Part shown: in pieces, positions 12,896 to 25,390 of the stretch
Position numbering within the stretch: the stretch's first letter is position 1
Layout: each line of letters opens with the position of its first letter
Source of the DNA: Asterias rubens
Lineage: Eukaryota; Echinodermata; Asteroidea; Forcipulatida; Asteriidae
DNA: 64,000 nt
NCBI RefSeq assembly: GCF_902459465.1
Contig: NC_047069.1
Location: forward strand, 1,488,001-1,552,000
Direction: 5' to 3'
Notes under the pieces: generated by a model
Databases searched by the model: none
The model's input: only the letters and a program-made list of their open reading frames with translations
Told to the model about the DNA's origin: nothing
Position numbers and translations under genes: made by a program

Positions 12896-14252
12896 TGTTC
12901 TCTAAATACAAACACTACCTGGCAAGTAGATACACACATGGTGTTACCGCAAACCAAATATATATTGATACCTCACCATGCAATGCCTCAAATCCTAGAT
13001 TATTATGTGGTATACAAAAAATGACCAGAGATCTTTTTTGTTTCAACTGCTAACACGCAAGGAGAAAACAAAAAGACAAGTTATTTTCCGTTCGGCAGTT
13101 CACCTCCAGCAGACATGAAAAACCAAACCAAATTATTCATTAACACAGCAATAAAGCACGGGGATTTTTTTATCTATCCAGTTTACCCAGCACAGTTGAT
13201 AGAACCATATTATTTCGCCTTGATGGCTGTAAATTAAGCTCATCACTGATTTATCAGTGGTTACTCCATGTCTATATGTGCATTGACGAACATTACCTAT
13301 GGCGCTCTACACACCATAAATTCAATTTCAGACAATTTTATTTGGAAAATCCCCGGCCCTTCCAAGTTAACGTACCCAATTAGTGGCCTTAATATAATTT
13401 TGGAGACGGCCTTACAAAGTTTCACAATCAATAATAGGGGAGATATTAATAATTATTTGCCGTCCGCATAACACTATTAACTCAACGCCTAGGTTGGAGA
13501 TATATACCTTGCGAACGGCGATATTTGAGGGGCTCTAGAATGGTCTGCTTGTCTGAAGGAAAGACTACCGAGTTCATAATCTCGGTTGTCTGCCTATGAA
13601 ATGATAACGACTCTGGTTATGTTTTCAACCATAATCCTGTTAAAATTCAATCAATCTTATGGGAGAAGATCCAGTTAGCACAGACGAGCTAATCAGGCGA
13701 TTGAGTGTATTATGGGAGCCCGCTCCGTGCTCCATGGCGCGCCCCAGCCTAAGAACCCGGCGCGCTAGTTTGTCTGGCAGCATCAGCTTTTGTCGGAAAC
13801 CCCCGTCCAATCTAGCTCGGGGAAATAAGTCTTCATTCCCCCCTACACTACCTCCATATAATACCAGCTCAAGAAATTGTCAGTTTTACACCTCAAAAAG
13901 CCGTGCCCTCATTTTTTTGTTTTTGTACGGGATAATCGGTTGCCGCGGTCCGGTGTTGAACAACCCCGTCACCTCTTGTCGTTTGAGGCCAGGATACTCG
14001 TCGTGAAGATGATTAGGTTTCGCGACTTTAGAAGTTGGCATTATGTTATAGAGAACCACTCTCGCTGCTTCACTCTCTCTGACTAGCGAGTCATTATCTC
14101 TAAAGGAAAGTACAGTTGACCCAGCAATATGTATAACAACATATCGCACTCACTGGTTTTTAGATTTACTCTATAGTGAATCATGGTTGGTTAGTGATAG
14201 CATGGAGCTAGGGTGATAGCAACATGCAATATTCACCCTGTACTCAATAAAT

Positions 14253-14640
14253 GCACACACTCAAGAGAGTCAAGAAGTGACAACAATCCATTTAGCTGGG
14301 TATTCAGAATTAGAGTACACAGCAAATTAACAAATCAATGAAAATGTATCCTTAAATCTTGGTCAATGCAAAGTTGATCAGTGTTTCCAGAAAAAGATAA
14401 AAAACTGAAATGTCGTATCTTTTGAGGAAGCTGATTTCGAAACAACTCGGGAATGCACGCACTCAAAGAGTCGAGGAGTGAAATCCATTTAGTTGGGTAT
14501 TCAGAATTAGAGTAAACAGCAAATCTACAAATCAATGAAAATGTATTCTGAAATCTATGTCAAATTGATCAGTGGTTACAGAGAAATAAACCAATCTGAA
14601 AGATCGTCTCTTTTGAGGACATTGAGTTTGAGATAACTTG
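14253..14640 (+). repeat. Two-copy ~202-bp tandem duplication
   Basis: Copies at 14253 and 14455 share CCATTTAG.TGGGTATTCAG, AATTAGAGTA.ACAGCAAAT, AATCAATGAAAATGTAT and TCTTTTGAGGA. Confidence 0.85.
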
Positions 14641-14677
14641 CATATGAAGACAAATACTGCGTTTTTACCAAGCAAAG

Positions 14678-15045
14678 CCAAGACAGTAACACAAAATACC
14701 AGAAAAGCAAAACTAAAACAAAACCCTTCAAAAAACAAAAACCCAACACAACAGTCTACTACTTGGACCAATCACTTCGTAATACATCTCCAATGTGTGC
14801 TCACAGGCAGTCTCTATCATCCAATGTCTTCGCTTTTGCTCTTGTAATTTGTTAATGATTACAATAATACATTCGACAAATAAAGCCATGAAGTAAAATA
14901 CTGCCAGACAGTAAAACAAAATATCAGAAAAGCAAAACTAAACCCTACACAAAAAACAACACAAATCAACACTATACATCTGTGTGAACAGGCAGTTTTG
15001 AACATCCAACGTCGTCGCTTTTGCTCTACTAATTTGTCAAATGAT
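14678..15045 (+). repeat. Two-copy ~220-bp duplication
   Basis: Shared blocks: CAGAAAAGCAAAACTAAA, CACAGGCAGT / GAACAGGCAGT, ATCCAA.GTC.TCGCTTTTGC, AATTTGT.AATGAT. Confidence 0.7.
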
Positions 15046-16036
15046 TTGATAAAAAGTCGACACCGTGTCCAGTTGTATAAAAACCATTGTCTCGCATTGT
15101 TGCCGTGTCGAAGAAAGGCCCAAACTTTTCGAATTCAATTCTAGCTCCTCGCTCTATTGTTTGATTTTGACGTAGAAAGATGTACACAACTCTCCAATGT
15201 AATTTAACAACCATGACAAAGAGTTGTTCCTCTTTGGTGGCGAGAAAAGCAAGACCCGAAATTAAGTTTGTGTTATTTCGCAGATTGGCAACGGAAGAGA
15301 TAATTTCTGAATCGGGGAGTTTATTTTGGGGTATCATTTGATAAAAATATGAGTTTGGTTGCTTGGCATGTGTCATTGTTACAATAGCGGTGCGAATACA
15401 CACACAAGAAAGGTTTGATAAAAATTGTGTAGTGTAATTAATGAGTTATTGTCAACAGCCACGTCACCTGGACAGCGAAATTGGTTTCGTTTCATGTGAA
15501 TTTTCAGTCCCTTTTGTGGTCATGTTGTCCTTCCATTTTTATTTTATTAATATTTTTTTAATATTGTATACCTATAATAGTCTATCCTTTTTGGACAGCC
15601 TGCCAGTGGGAACCGCACCCATAACATGACATGCTGCGTAATTAATTACAAAATAGTAAACTTTAATAAGAAACAAACGTAATCTCGTCGTTTGCGAAAT
15701 CCTTGTTTCTGATTGACTTGTTTTTAAAAGCCAATATAACGAACGATGAGTGTAAACATCAAATATTTGTTCCCCCGAAGACGAGCAGATTTCGGCTCGA
15801 AACGTCGAGACGACATTAGTTCTTCTTTGAACCAATATAGTTTTAAACATGGTTGTACCCGCAAGTTTACCAACTAGATTTACTATAAATTTCCCTATAC
15901 ATGTAGTATACACTGCACACATTGGGGGTGTAATACCATTTACACCACCTGTGTTGTCACATACAAGAGTGAATAAAAACAAATCACAGGGTGTTAATTT
16001 AACACAAATGTCAATGTTTTTGCAGACATTTGGTCC

Positions 16037-16257
16037 AGCAAGGGCACTTTTGATAATACTCAAAATAATTATTAGCATAAAAACTTCCTGGGTCAAGGCA
16101 TCTGAAAGCACACAATTTGTGCGACAAGGGTGTTTTTTCTTCCATTATTCTCTTGTATCTTCTTGCAATTTTCACAGATTTGTTATTTTAAGCATAATTA
16201 TGTTGAGATACATACTGGTATTTGACAATAACCAAAGGTGTCCATCATGCCTTTAAG
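16037..16257 (-). mobile_element. MITE family 1, internally deleted copy
   Basis: Both ends remain (GGGCACTTTTGATAATACTC and GACAATAACCAAAGGTGTCC then CCTTTAA) but the central GAGGGAGCC half is missing. Confidence 0.75.
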
Positions 16258-16269
16258 CATATTTTATAA

Positions 16270-16350
16270 ATTCGTAACGAATCTACAGTTAAGTGTAGAT
16301 TCGTAACGAATCTACAGTTAAGTGTAGATTGGTAACAATAATCTACACTT
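16270..16350. repeat. 29-bp palindromic tandem repeat
   Basis: GATTCGTAACGAATCTACAG and TTAAGTGTA repeat about 2.5 times; each unit contains the perfect palindrome ATTCGTTACGAAT-like core and CTACA/TGTAG inversions. Confidence 0.75.
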
Positions 16351-18798
16351 TCATTAACGGAGTGACGTCACAGTAGTTAAAAACAATTCACTATTCACAA
16401 CAGAAAAAAATAAACAAACACCACAGTAAAAAAAAATAAGCATTGCGATCATGTAACAGCACATGTAGCTATTATACAGAGGCTAAACCGCAACGTTGAA
16501 ATAATAGTGTTGGTACAAGCGCCACCACAGGCGTTTTACGGAGATTAAACAAATCATAACTAAAACAAATTAGTATGGTATAAATGGCCTTAGCTTTCGA
16601 TCCAAACTGGACCGTCTTGAGAGGCATAAAGAAGTGCAAACAAATATATATCCATTTATAGAAAAAAAAGAGGAGCAAATGATTAAGGGAAAGTATCCAG
16701 AAAAAGGGAAAACTATAACCAATCAAAGTTTATAAATCAATTTATAAACAATTGGGTAGCTAAAAAATATATAGGCCTATATAAGCATCTGTGTTTCACG
16801 TCTTAGTTAACACTTTCCACATTTAAACTTTTTTCTCTTGTTTAGAATTTTACAAAATGCAAGGTGTGACGAACAAGACAGAGTCAAGAGGAGTGTCCCG
16901 AATCCTTCCTTAATTATATATAGTTACTAAATAATTATCCTTTCTTTTTTAGATATAATAACAATCCTGTTTATGAAACAATATTGTTCTATTTGTCAGT
17001 TTCCGGTTATTATCAAATCGGCACAGACAAGGAAAAGCTGTCCGTACGTCTTATCAATTAAGCCCTTAATGTTGCACATGACTCTGTAACTACTTTTACG
17101 AAACAAGATCACTTAGCGAATTGTGTTACGTCCAATGATGAAGTGTCTCACACACAAAATAGTGAACTGTACTGTTCACTAATGGATAGAAAAATGGTAT
17201 AAACATCCATTTATGCGTACATCAGCAGCACTTGGTTCGAGCCTCTAGTCATTGGGGGTCTAGGGCGACATAACCCTTCTCCAACACATCTAATATCCCC
17301 CGATGTCCCCTAAATTATGCATATTGGCATCAGATTGCCCGATAAGTTTGATTGAACCTACGTAAATTGGATAAAGAACGGATTGTCTTTGCGCGGGGGA
17401 TCGCTGAGTGTGGTTCCGCGTGGGGACGGGAGAGGGTTTCCACCGGCGGACTGGGAGCGTGATCACCTCGCCGGGTGTAATAAACTTTTCCCCGGCTTGA
17501 AGTTTGGGTATTGCCGCTTACGAAAAAGAGACCCCTCGGGAAATCGGCTGTCGTGGCTGTCGAGTCGTTTCAGAAGGAAGGAGAAGACAACTGGGAAAGA
17601 AGGAAGAGAGAGAGAGGGGGAGAGAAAAAATCGAAGCAATCCAAATACCTCGCGGGCTGACAGGTGTGGTACGCATGGAGAAACATAAACAAGACGCAGG
17701 AAAAACACTAAGAATGATTAAAGAGATCCCTAACTATCCACTCTTGTTTCTTAGTTCGGGTGAAAATGTTTTCAAAACAGGACAGATTTTTTGAGAAAAT
17801 ATTTACATGATAAAGTATGGTTCTTAAGAAATTGCTTTTAGTGTGGTAGGTGGAAATGTTTCCCTTCGCCGGAGACATTTGATAAAAGTGGACATTTCTT
17901 GACAGCTAAGAATACAGGCCTGACTTGATTGAAACCTTTAAAGTGTGACAAGGCAAGAGAAAAGGTGTTGGCCTCTCCTTTTGAAGATTGCTTTTAACAA
18001 TATAGCCACAGATTCTGATTATTCATGACCTGCTTGAAAGAATCTTTACATTTTACACAGTTAAAGCACTGGTCGAAGAAATGCCCGAGGTATTCAGGAC
18101 TGTACGTTCAATATTGCATAGAGGCATCTCAATACAGCCAATCCATGCTTTTGCGCGGGAGACTTTTTAACGCCGGGACGTTGTGATCGATCGTACCGCT
18201 TCCGCCTGAGTAACGTCACGGGGAAAACGATGGGTTTGGCCCCGTCAACCACGATTGTGTCAGCTGGGTCGGCTGCAGTGCCCCCCGGTTCCGCTGCCAC
18301 AATAGCGTCAGATTTACCGCAATAAAACTTCTCCCCGCTCGTTGCACACACAGGAAATCGCTATCGGGTTTGACTTAAGGGGGCTTCTGCATGCTTTGTG
18401 GCGTAGTGTCGAGGACTTGTGCACAAAACCAAACCGCCGGAAATATGTATTTAGTGAAGACTTGTTTTTTTCTGCGCTAGTTGCGATCGGATTGCCCCGC
18501 AGTTGTTACAATGTTATTGTGTGGACGTTGTGCTGTATGGCCGAAATTCATGTGATATGCTTTACAGTAAAGTCACTCAGTCGAATCATTAGGCCTTGGA
18601 TGACAATTGGAGACGGTTAATAAAAATTTTAAGTAAGAACATTCCCCGATGATGTTTGTTCTCAACATTAAAGATGAGTTTCAGGTATTTCCATAAATTT
18701 AATAAAGATGTTTGGCTTGGTTAGTTTCATGTTAAGACAAAATATTGCATTGGCTCATGTGAGATGAACATGATTTGCCTTCACATTGTTCAACATCA

Positions 18799-18830
18799 AA
18801 ATAAATAAATAAATAAATAAATAAATAAAC
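18799..18830 (+). repeat. (AAAT)n microsatellite
   Basis: Seven to eight AAAT units. Confidence 0.95.
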
Positions 18831-19139
18831 AAACACATAACAAAACTTAACCTATTATTTCACAGAATAAGAAAAACTATAGGGTTGAAAATCAGGCCTT
18901 TAAACTTTTGTTTTTATGTTTACCATGGTCCCTTTGGTTGGTAATACAGCAATAAAATTGCTTAATGAAACTGCACCACTTGAAAAGAAAATGCAAAAGG
19001 AAATTAACAGAAATACACACAAGAAAATACAGAACAAAGACAGTGCCTTCTACAAACGGGGAACGAGACGGAAGGGAAACGAGATTGATGTGGAAGGAAA
19101 ATCCAACCTTGAACCAAAAAAACCACCACGCAATCAGAT

Positions 19140-19215
19140 AGAGACTGAAAATCCAATCCACATGCAAGGTCCGGTCTGAGGTGGGATTCAAACGGGGTAC
19201 CAAAGTATTGAACGG
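19140..19215 (-). mobile_element. SINE fragment (second family)
   Basis: Contains the reverse complement of GGATTGGATTTTCAGTC and a B-box-like GTTTGAATCCCACC. Short and degraded. Confidence 0.4.
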
Positions 19216-21000
19216 CAGGGAAAAGAGATCATTGTGTAAACCAATCACTGATTAAAACTGATTTTCCTGGCTGGAAAAGCTATACGACGTTTTCCCTATG
19301 TTGTAACCCAGTTCCGTGTGGTGAAGAAGTTAAAGAACAGCTAACTATTTCAATTATGAGCGTCAAAAAACGCAATGCAATTTTTTAGAAAATAAAACAT
19401 GAATATAAAGTTGACATTGATTACTACAATCACAGACAGAATAGTCCATTGGTGAATCGGCGTAAGTTGAAAATTTTGTTTTGAGAATTACAAATGATGT
19501 AATGTTTGTGATGTGTAAAGTATACCTTAAGATTATAGATTAGATTAAATGGTCGATTAGAAAATGATTAAAAACAGTCACAGGAATTTGAAGCATTGGT
19601 CTCACATCATAAAAAACTAAAGTTATCCTCACACACTATACAATAAATATGAAAACTGTATTATAGCACATTCAGTACAAAAACAAATTCCCTAAAATAT
19701 ACCTAAAAGCTTCTTTTGACGGTGTAACAATTTCAAATCCATTCAACTATATGCAAGGTTGAATCCTATTTTACAGGCTCGAATAATGGGTACCGGAACG
19801 CCAACTACGTTGAAATTGGGTAACCACCAAACTTCCCCCACCACTGAGGGGGGCAACCACAAAACAAAAATGCAAAGATTGTTTTCCAATCAATGAGTTG
19901 AAACAACCGCAGGGCGTGCACATACCCCTCGAAGAACAATAATTAAAACACACAGCAATTATGATTCCGTCTACTATGAAAAAAAGGAGAAAAAAAAGGA
20001 ACCCGAATCTTTCCACATGAGTGACTTTTAATCGCAGACGGATATTTAGCGCGGGAGTTGGTATGCCGCCGGGCTTCGGCCATTTTATCAGCTGGTGGGC
20101 CTCCATGCTAGCGGTAGAGCTGTACAAATACAACCATGCGAGGTAATTTGCTCGCTTGAGCAGGCTTTCCTCTCATGACTTTGCGGCTTGTTTTTATTAT
20201 CTGAGAGGACGAGATGGTCTTAGAACTACGGATTCCACCGATGCGCCTGAAAAACAAAATCATTGATTTGCTGTCCACTCTTCAAATGCACTAATCATTC
20301 CTATGTAGTATTACTTTTCTCTTAAAGTCACCCCAAAATCAAAGTACATATGTACCCCCGAATAATACCATACGAGTACCCGCCGTTCATTTTCACTACC
20401 CGTTGTAGTTACCAAACCACTAATCTAATGAACTCTAATTATCACTGCATTATAGCACTATATAAAAAAAAATCATTGGATTTGTTTAATTTACACTCCG
20501 TCTCAACGCAGCTATAAGCCTACAAATACATTTCTTCTGGCACTGCCAGGAACAAACAAGGTGTGGAAAACAACATGGGATTATGGATTATATAAGTAGA
20601 TATTGATGAGCTTCCCTGTTGTGCAACACAATACAGATTCTCGCGATCTTCTAATTTAGACAATCTACACGGATAAATTAATGATAAATCTGATTAATAA
20701 ACCTGCAAATTACATTTCCTTTCTCACCAACGCAATGCTTTCAGACGAAGAGCTTCGCTAGGCGATGCAATTATACATGCTCATCAATAACGTCATTTTT
20801 CACATTTTTTTTTAATTTATGGACTCGTAAGTGGAAATTACTGACAATGAATCCGAAGGTATCAGACGTGATTTACGGCTAATGAAAAAGACATTTAGGT
20901 GTGAAAGCGGAGACAATGGTAGAACGCACTGTCTGTCAAAAATGACAGCAAGAGTTCCAGTTGCCTTGCTTAAACAAGAACATAGTTGTTACTGCCAGAC

Positions 21001-21135
21001 CTGGAGTCGATTTCAAAAAGTTAGCCCTAACTTAGGACTAGTCCTAGGACTCTTTAGAAGTTATTAAGACGAGTATAACTCGACCTAACTCGAGATAAGA
21101 CTAGTCTTAACTCTTTGTGAAATCTACCCCTGGTT
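21001..21135. mobile_element. MITE family 4 (GTCGATTTC...GAAATC) copy
   Basis: Ends GAGTCGATTTCAAAAAGTTA and its partner AACTCTTTGTGAAATCTACC; the body is built of CTAACTTAGGACTAGTCC and GATAAGACTAGTC half-palindromes. Related copies at 60375-60530 and 60690-60845. Confidence 0.75.
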
Positions 21136-23065
21136 TGCAAGACACACACATACAAACTCTGGCTTGCTCGCCGGGTTACGACTCTCCTGTGGAAGCTTGA
21201 GTTTTACTTTAATTTGTTATTTTGTTTACAATGACAATTGTTCGAATTAACCCAATTTCTTGCAGGCATTATTTACTCAGCATGGCTGCAAACAGATTGG
21301 GCGGTTCAATCTGCTATTTGAAGGTTTGTTTCAGGAAAAAAAACTTTGTTGGAAAATTAAACGTAATCTTGTCTTCTTCGAATATCCCCTTCCCTGAAAG
21401 TCAACCGTCGCCAAACCAAGTCAAGAAGAGAAATCTCGCCACAGAACGCTAAACAAACAATAAAACAACTTAACGCTTAAAATGAGGCAAAACATTTACA
21501 CAACAATTGTTAAATCTAGGGACATTTTCCCAGGTTAAGTGCATAATAGTCCCTGTACGGTTGTTTCATTACTGAACGGTTACAAAATAAGGACCTTTAC
21601 ACGACAGAGGAAAAGGAAGAAAAAAGGGCAAGTTAACAAGCAGAGATTTCCTAGCCGCAGGCACTTTCTTCAAACTTCTTCCGTATCGGCGACAGCCGGA
21701 CGCCACGGCAATTACCGGCAACGCTAGCTGTGTTCTCGCTGTATTTCTCGTTTCGTTTCCCCACATCTTCCTTTCTAAGTCATCGCATTCTTCCTCGCAC
21801 TCTTGCCATTCTTATCTTCATCAATAACTCGCAAGAGCCCTTTTTGTATTCAGTCAGTTTTCTGACATATACTAAGAGGAAAAAAAAAATCTTTACCGAA
21901 GAATTTTCCCCCTATTTTATGAAAAGCCAGCATTGATTTTCAGCCCTACCTATTGGAATCGCGGTCTACTTTTCTCGGTCGCTTCGTCGCCGACCTGCAT
22001 TGGTAACAATTCCGTCGCTCTCCCCCTTATTTTTATCTCTCTCTTCGCTCCCTCAGAAAATCACCCCGGGGCTATAAAATACATCTTCTTTTAAGCATGC
22101 TGTTTCTCAAGCTAGGCCAAATAGAGAAATCTTACTTGACAAAATGTCTTCCTTTGTGCTTTATTAGATAGCCACACAAAGGCAATTGTGTCGATGTGCT
22201 TTAGATGTTGACGGCGGGTCAAGTGTATTTTAAAATAAAATAAAAAGTGCTAGGCCGAAAAGCAGGGTTTCGGTTATGTCAAAAAATAAAATAAAATATG
22301 TAAGATTGATTTCCTTTTTTCATTAGAGATTTTTAGACTGTGCTAGGGAGGATTGAGTGCAAATTTAAAAGGAAGTGGTCGATATTTTGCAGTCCGGTTT
22401 ATTTTTAAATCAACCTTCAATTCCGTACAGACCGTAAACTATTTAAAGAAAAGGATACATTTTATTATTTTGTCCCCATGTTTTCAAGAAACATAACAAT
22501 GTCGCTGACATTTACATTAACAAAACGTGAGGAACTATTCTCAACAACAAAACATTAAAGACAACACGTTTTGATTAGGGAAATGCTTAATTTTACCTTC
22601 GCGTCTTAAACCGCAATGTATTTATATCTACAGTCATTTCGTGATCGAATTTCTCTGACATTTTCAGAAGAACTGCAAGATGTTCCTGGGAAATGAATGC
22701 TGCACGATAAAATCGAAACATTTGTTTTGTAACAGTTTATCAACGATTCCAAACTTGCAATCGTAGGGATAATTGAAAACTTAGCCAGCGATCTCAGCAG
22801 GGTTATATTTTGTACAAATCTTGTAAGCATACATAGACGGTTTCTGCTTTAATACACAACTATACCCATAGTAAAGTTAATTTCATGAAACGCTGCTAAC
22901 TGAAGCAAAGCAAAATACACGCCAACATGCCAGCGGTTCTTGTAAACATACCACAATACAAATTAATTTTGAACACGAAATCAAATCTTTTTACAGTATT
23001 GAAAAGACACTTTGCGCACGCGTATTTGTTCTGTTAAAATAAACATGACTAATTAAAATAAACAT

Positions 23066-23345
23066 GAATAATTGCCTATCAAACTTTGCGAAATTCGGTC
23101 TATGTCTCTAAACCGCGCAAAAACTTCCGATTTTTGTTTTTTATATTTTTTTAAACAAAATTATCTGATCTATAAAATCTATCTTTTGACCGTTTACAAA
23201 AAATCCCACATTGCTCACTCGTATTTACTTCTGATGAATAATTGCTTACCAAACTTTGCAAAATAGGGTCTATGTCTCTAACCACACATGAACTCCGAAT
23301 CTTTCTGTCTATTCCGAATTACATCATTTATAAAATTTGAGTAGA
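23066..23345 (+). repeat. Two-copy ~170-bp tandem duplication
   Basis: Copies start GAATAATTGC.TA.CAAACT at 23066 and 23236 and both contain GGTCTATGTCTCTAA.C.C. Confidence 0.7.
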
Positions 23346-23947
23346 TTCCTTTCCAAACAGACCACTTTAACATCACAGATGCTATGGAATACCTGTACAC
23401 ATAGCCCTAGTCTTATTAAATGAATGGATGGAACAAGCATTTGAAGTGACAAGCCGTCTCAAGACATTAACACAAGCTTGCAGGTAATCGTATGTGAAAT
23501 TACAAGATGATTACTATAACAATAACCGAAATCATAACATCATGTGAAATAATACACTAAACAAACATGAGCCAAATAGAGACTACATCTCCAATACATG
23601 TATAGGAAAAAGAATCGTGAGAAAATAGAATTTGCTGTTGCAAACTGCTTACCAAACAAAAGGACCTATGGTTAATGCAAGACGTTTCGACCCTAGCAGA
23701 GTGTTTCTGGTAGGCTTTCTCTAAGAAGTGTATAATTTTCTTGAACAGAGTTTTTATTGTCTAGATCAAGTGGCATGACAAGAAATTGGGGACAATTTCT
23801 CAAGCATGAGGGAATATTTGTATTGGAAGAACATAAAACAAGCATTCCAATACAATCAATTGAAAACAAAATCCACTCACAGTTATGGTTAGTTGTTAAC
23901 ATATCAGTTTATTAAAGCTTACTATTAAAAAACAATTTTATCTTACA

Positions 23948-24484
23948 TTCATAAATACCTCAGACAGGTTCGCTATTCCTATTGGTGGAGAGCGCATTAC
24001 AGGGGGTGTATAAACCTTTGATAATGACCAGTGTTTATAACCAGCTGGCTTCCGCGTGTCGTGTGCACAAGATTATTACGCAGAACGCAATTCATAGCTA
24101 TAGTAACAGCGCATAATTTAAGCATGCGCGCATAATCTAAGCGCGCGCGCGTACTCTAAGCGCGTGCGTACACACAACCATGTGCATCAAACAGATTCTT
24201 CACAAAAATTTTGAAAAAAATATTTAAAACCTCAAATTTTCAATTGTTAATGTGTCTATAATTGTATTTTGTTTACGTTTTGTAACAAAAGGACATTTAT
24301 GAATGGGAATAAAAGAGTAGGGATTCGTTCTTAAAAGTCCGTTTAAAACCTTGCAGGGTCATTGCCATGCGATAAAGGCCGTTGCCTTCGGCTCGGGCCT
24401 TTATCACACGGCCGCGACCCTGCCCTGACGGCTTTAAACAGCCTTTGAAGAACTCGTCGCTACTCTTCTATTCCCTTATTATAA
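23948..24484 (+). mobile_element. Foldback element family 5, copy 1
   Basis: Begins TTCATAAATACCTCAGACAG and CTATTGGTGGAGAGCGC. Its right third is a strong hairpin: GAATAAAAGAGTAG.GA and TTTAAAACCTTGCAGGGTC on one arm, GACCCTGCC..G..TTTAAAC and CTACTCTTCTATTCCCTTAT on the other. An alternating CG/TG tract sits at 24122-24176. Confidence 0.75.
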
Positions 24485-24665
24485 ACGGTTTAAATTTCCT
24501 CTTCATTAATGATAGAGTATTTGCAATAAATAGAACAAAAACGGGACAGATTGCTGCAAATGATCATTTGATATTATTTTAAAATGATTTCCGAAAGTAT
24601 TTGTTCATAAAGAACAGCTATAGTATTTGGGATTGCATAATATTCAGCCCTTCTTGAAAGGTTGT

Positions 24666-24697
24666 TTTATTTCACCAACCTTGTATATCGTTTTATT
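24666..24697 (-). terminator. Candidate CLPB poly(A) signals
   Basis: Two AATAAA hexamers on the minus strand (24671-24666 and 24697-24692) lie about 415-445 bases past the CLPB stop codon. They are the first canonical signals I found downstream. The region is AT-rich, so chance occurrence is possible. Confidence 0.3.
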
Positions 24698-24755
24698 TCA
24701 TACACCTATTTATGTCCAATGGCCTTTGCTATTTCGTATAACAAGGCTAGATTTA

Positions 24756-24906
24756 GCCTGAACATCTGACATCACACTTTGAGGCTCATGAATTACACCA
24801 GGGAGATCTGCTGTTGAGCTGAGTACATAATCACCTTTGACCTCGCATCATTTCACATGGCTTTTATGTTCTGGAGATTCGCAGTTAATTGTAATGTACA
24901 TATGTA
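24756..24906 (+). repeat. Dispersed repeat R1, copy 2
   Basis: Matches 9858-9988: CTGAACATCTGACATCACAC, AATCACCTTTGACCT, TTCTGGAGATTCGCAGTTAA. About 20 bases longer because of small insertions. Confidence 0.75.
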
Positions 24907-25111
24907 AACATATAAAGGCAATACATGTCCTTATCCTTGGGGTAGATTGTACAATGTAATACACGATTGGAAAAACATTGCCAAGAGAGGGCAGGCTTCA
25001 CAAATCGTGGCTAAACTGAAAAGGATAAAACTTGAGTTCAGCTGGAAAGTCCTTGGATTGAACCCACTAAAGTAATGAATCTTTTTTTTTTTTTATCTGA
25101 AAATAAGAGTG

Positions 25112-25390
25112 TCAAAACTGAGCCTCAAAATCTACCTTTTCTGGAGACGGGATATTCTTCAATTCCAGGGTTTGCTTTCCGCCCTTTGATAAGATCTGCA
25201 ACCTCAGTAGACTATGCTGAGAGACCACAGGGCACACTGATGGGTTTGGACTGTGCTGACTTTGGTCAGAAGAGGGCAGTGTTTCATCTTCAGGGTGTGG
25301 GGTTTCCACAGTGATGCGAAGCTGGCAGCCTCTTTGGATGAGCTGTTGTTCCTGCGCTGCAGCCAACTGATTCACAACTCGTCGCTCCAC
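25112..25390 (-). CDS. CLPB: CLPB exon 13: C-terminal domain and stop
   Basis: Acceptor GCTTTAG. It starts [16 protein letters not shown], continues with GCQLRITVE and ends ...[11 protein letters not shown] with TGA at 25114-25112. The middle (about residues 600-625) is a serine/proline-rich variable linker, as in other animal CLPBs, and the last ~35 residues are the C-terminal strand region. Confidence 0.95.
   Translation of the reverse strand: MERRVVNQLAAAQEQQLIQRGCQLRITVETPHPEDETLPSSDQSQHSPNPSVCPVVSQHSLLRLQILSKGGKQTLELKNIPSPEKVDFEAQF

Larger units (their letters stand above)
9989..23065. other. Gene-free sequence outside listed repeats
   Basis: Between the listed repeats I see no supported gene. 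Notable patches: GC-rich 11330-11410; GC-rich 13690-13830; a CGAAACGTCGAG block at 15795 as in other repeats; a GC-rich stretch 17380-17650 with an open frame on both strands (arginine/serine rich, probably compositional); GC-rich 18150-18350. The rest is AT-rich. Exons of a gene with long introns could be hidden here. Confidence 0.4.

Noticed and set aside
13659..14149. 115- and 87-codon frames in a GC-rich patch
   Set aside because: No recognisable domain; opposite-strand overlap suggests chance.
15029..15403. 124-codon minus-strand frame
   Set aside because: No recognisable domain, overlaps a duplicated block, no splice or start support. Might be revisited with RNA data.
15572..16111. 179-codon minus-strand frame
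   Set aside because: Runs through a MITE copy and a CGAAACGTCGAG repeat block; no domain.
17383..17794. Overlapping Arg/Ser-rich frames on both strands
   Set aside because: Low-complexity GC/AG-rich composition explains them; no conserved motif.
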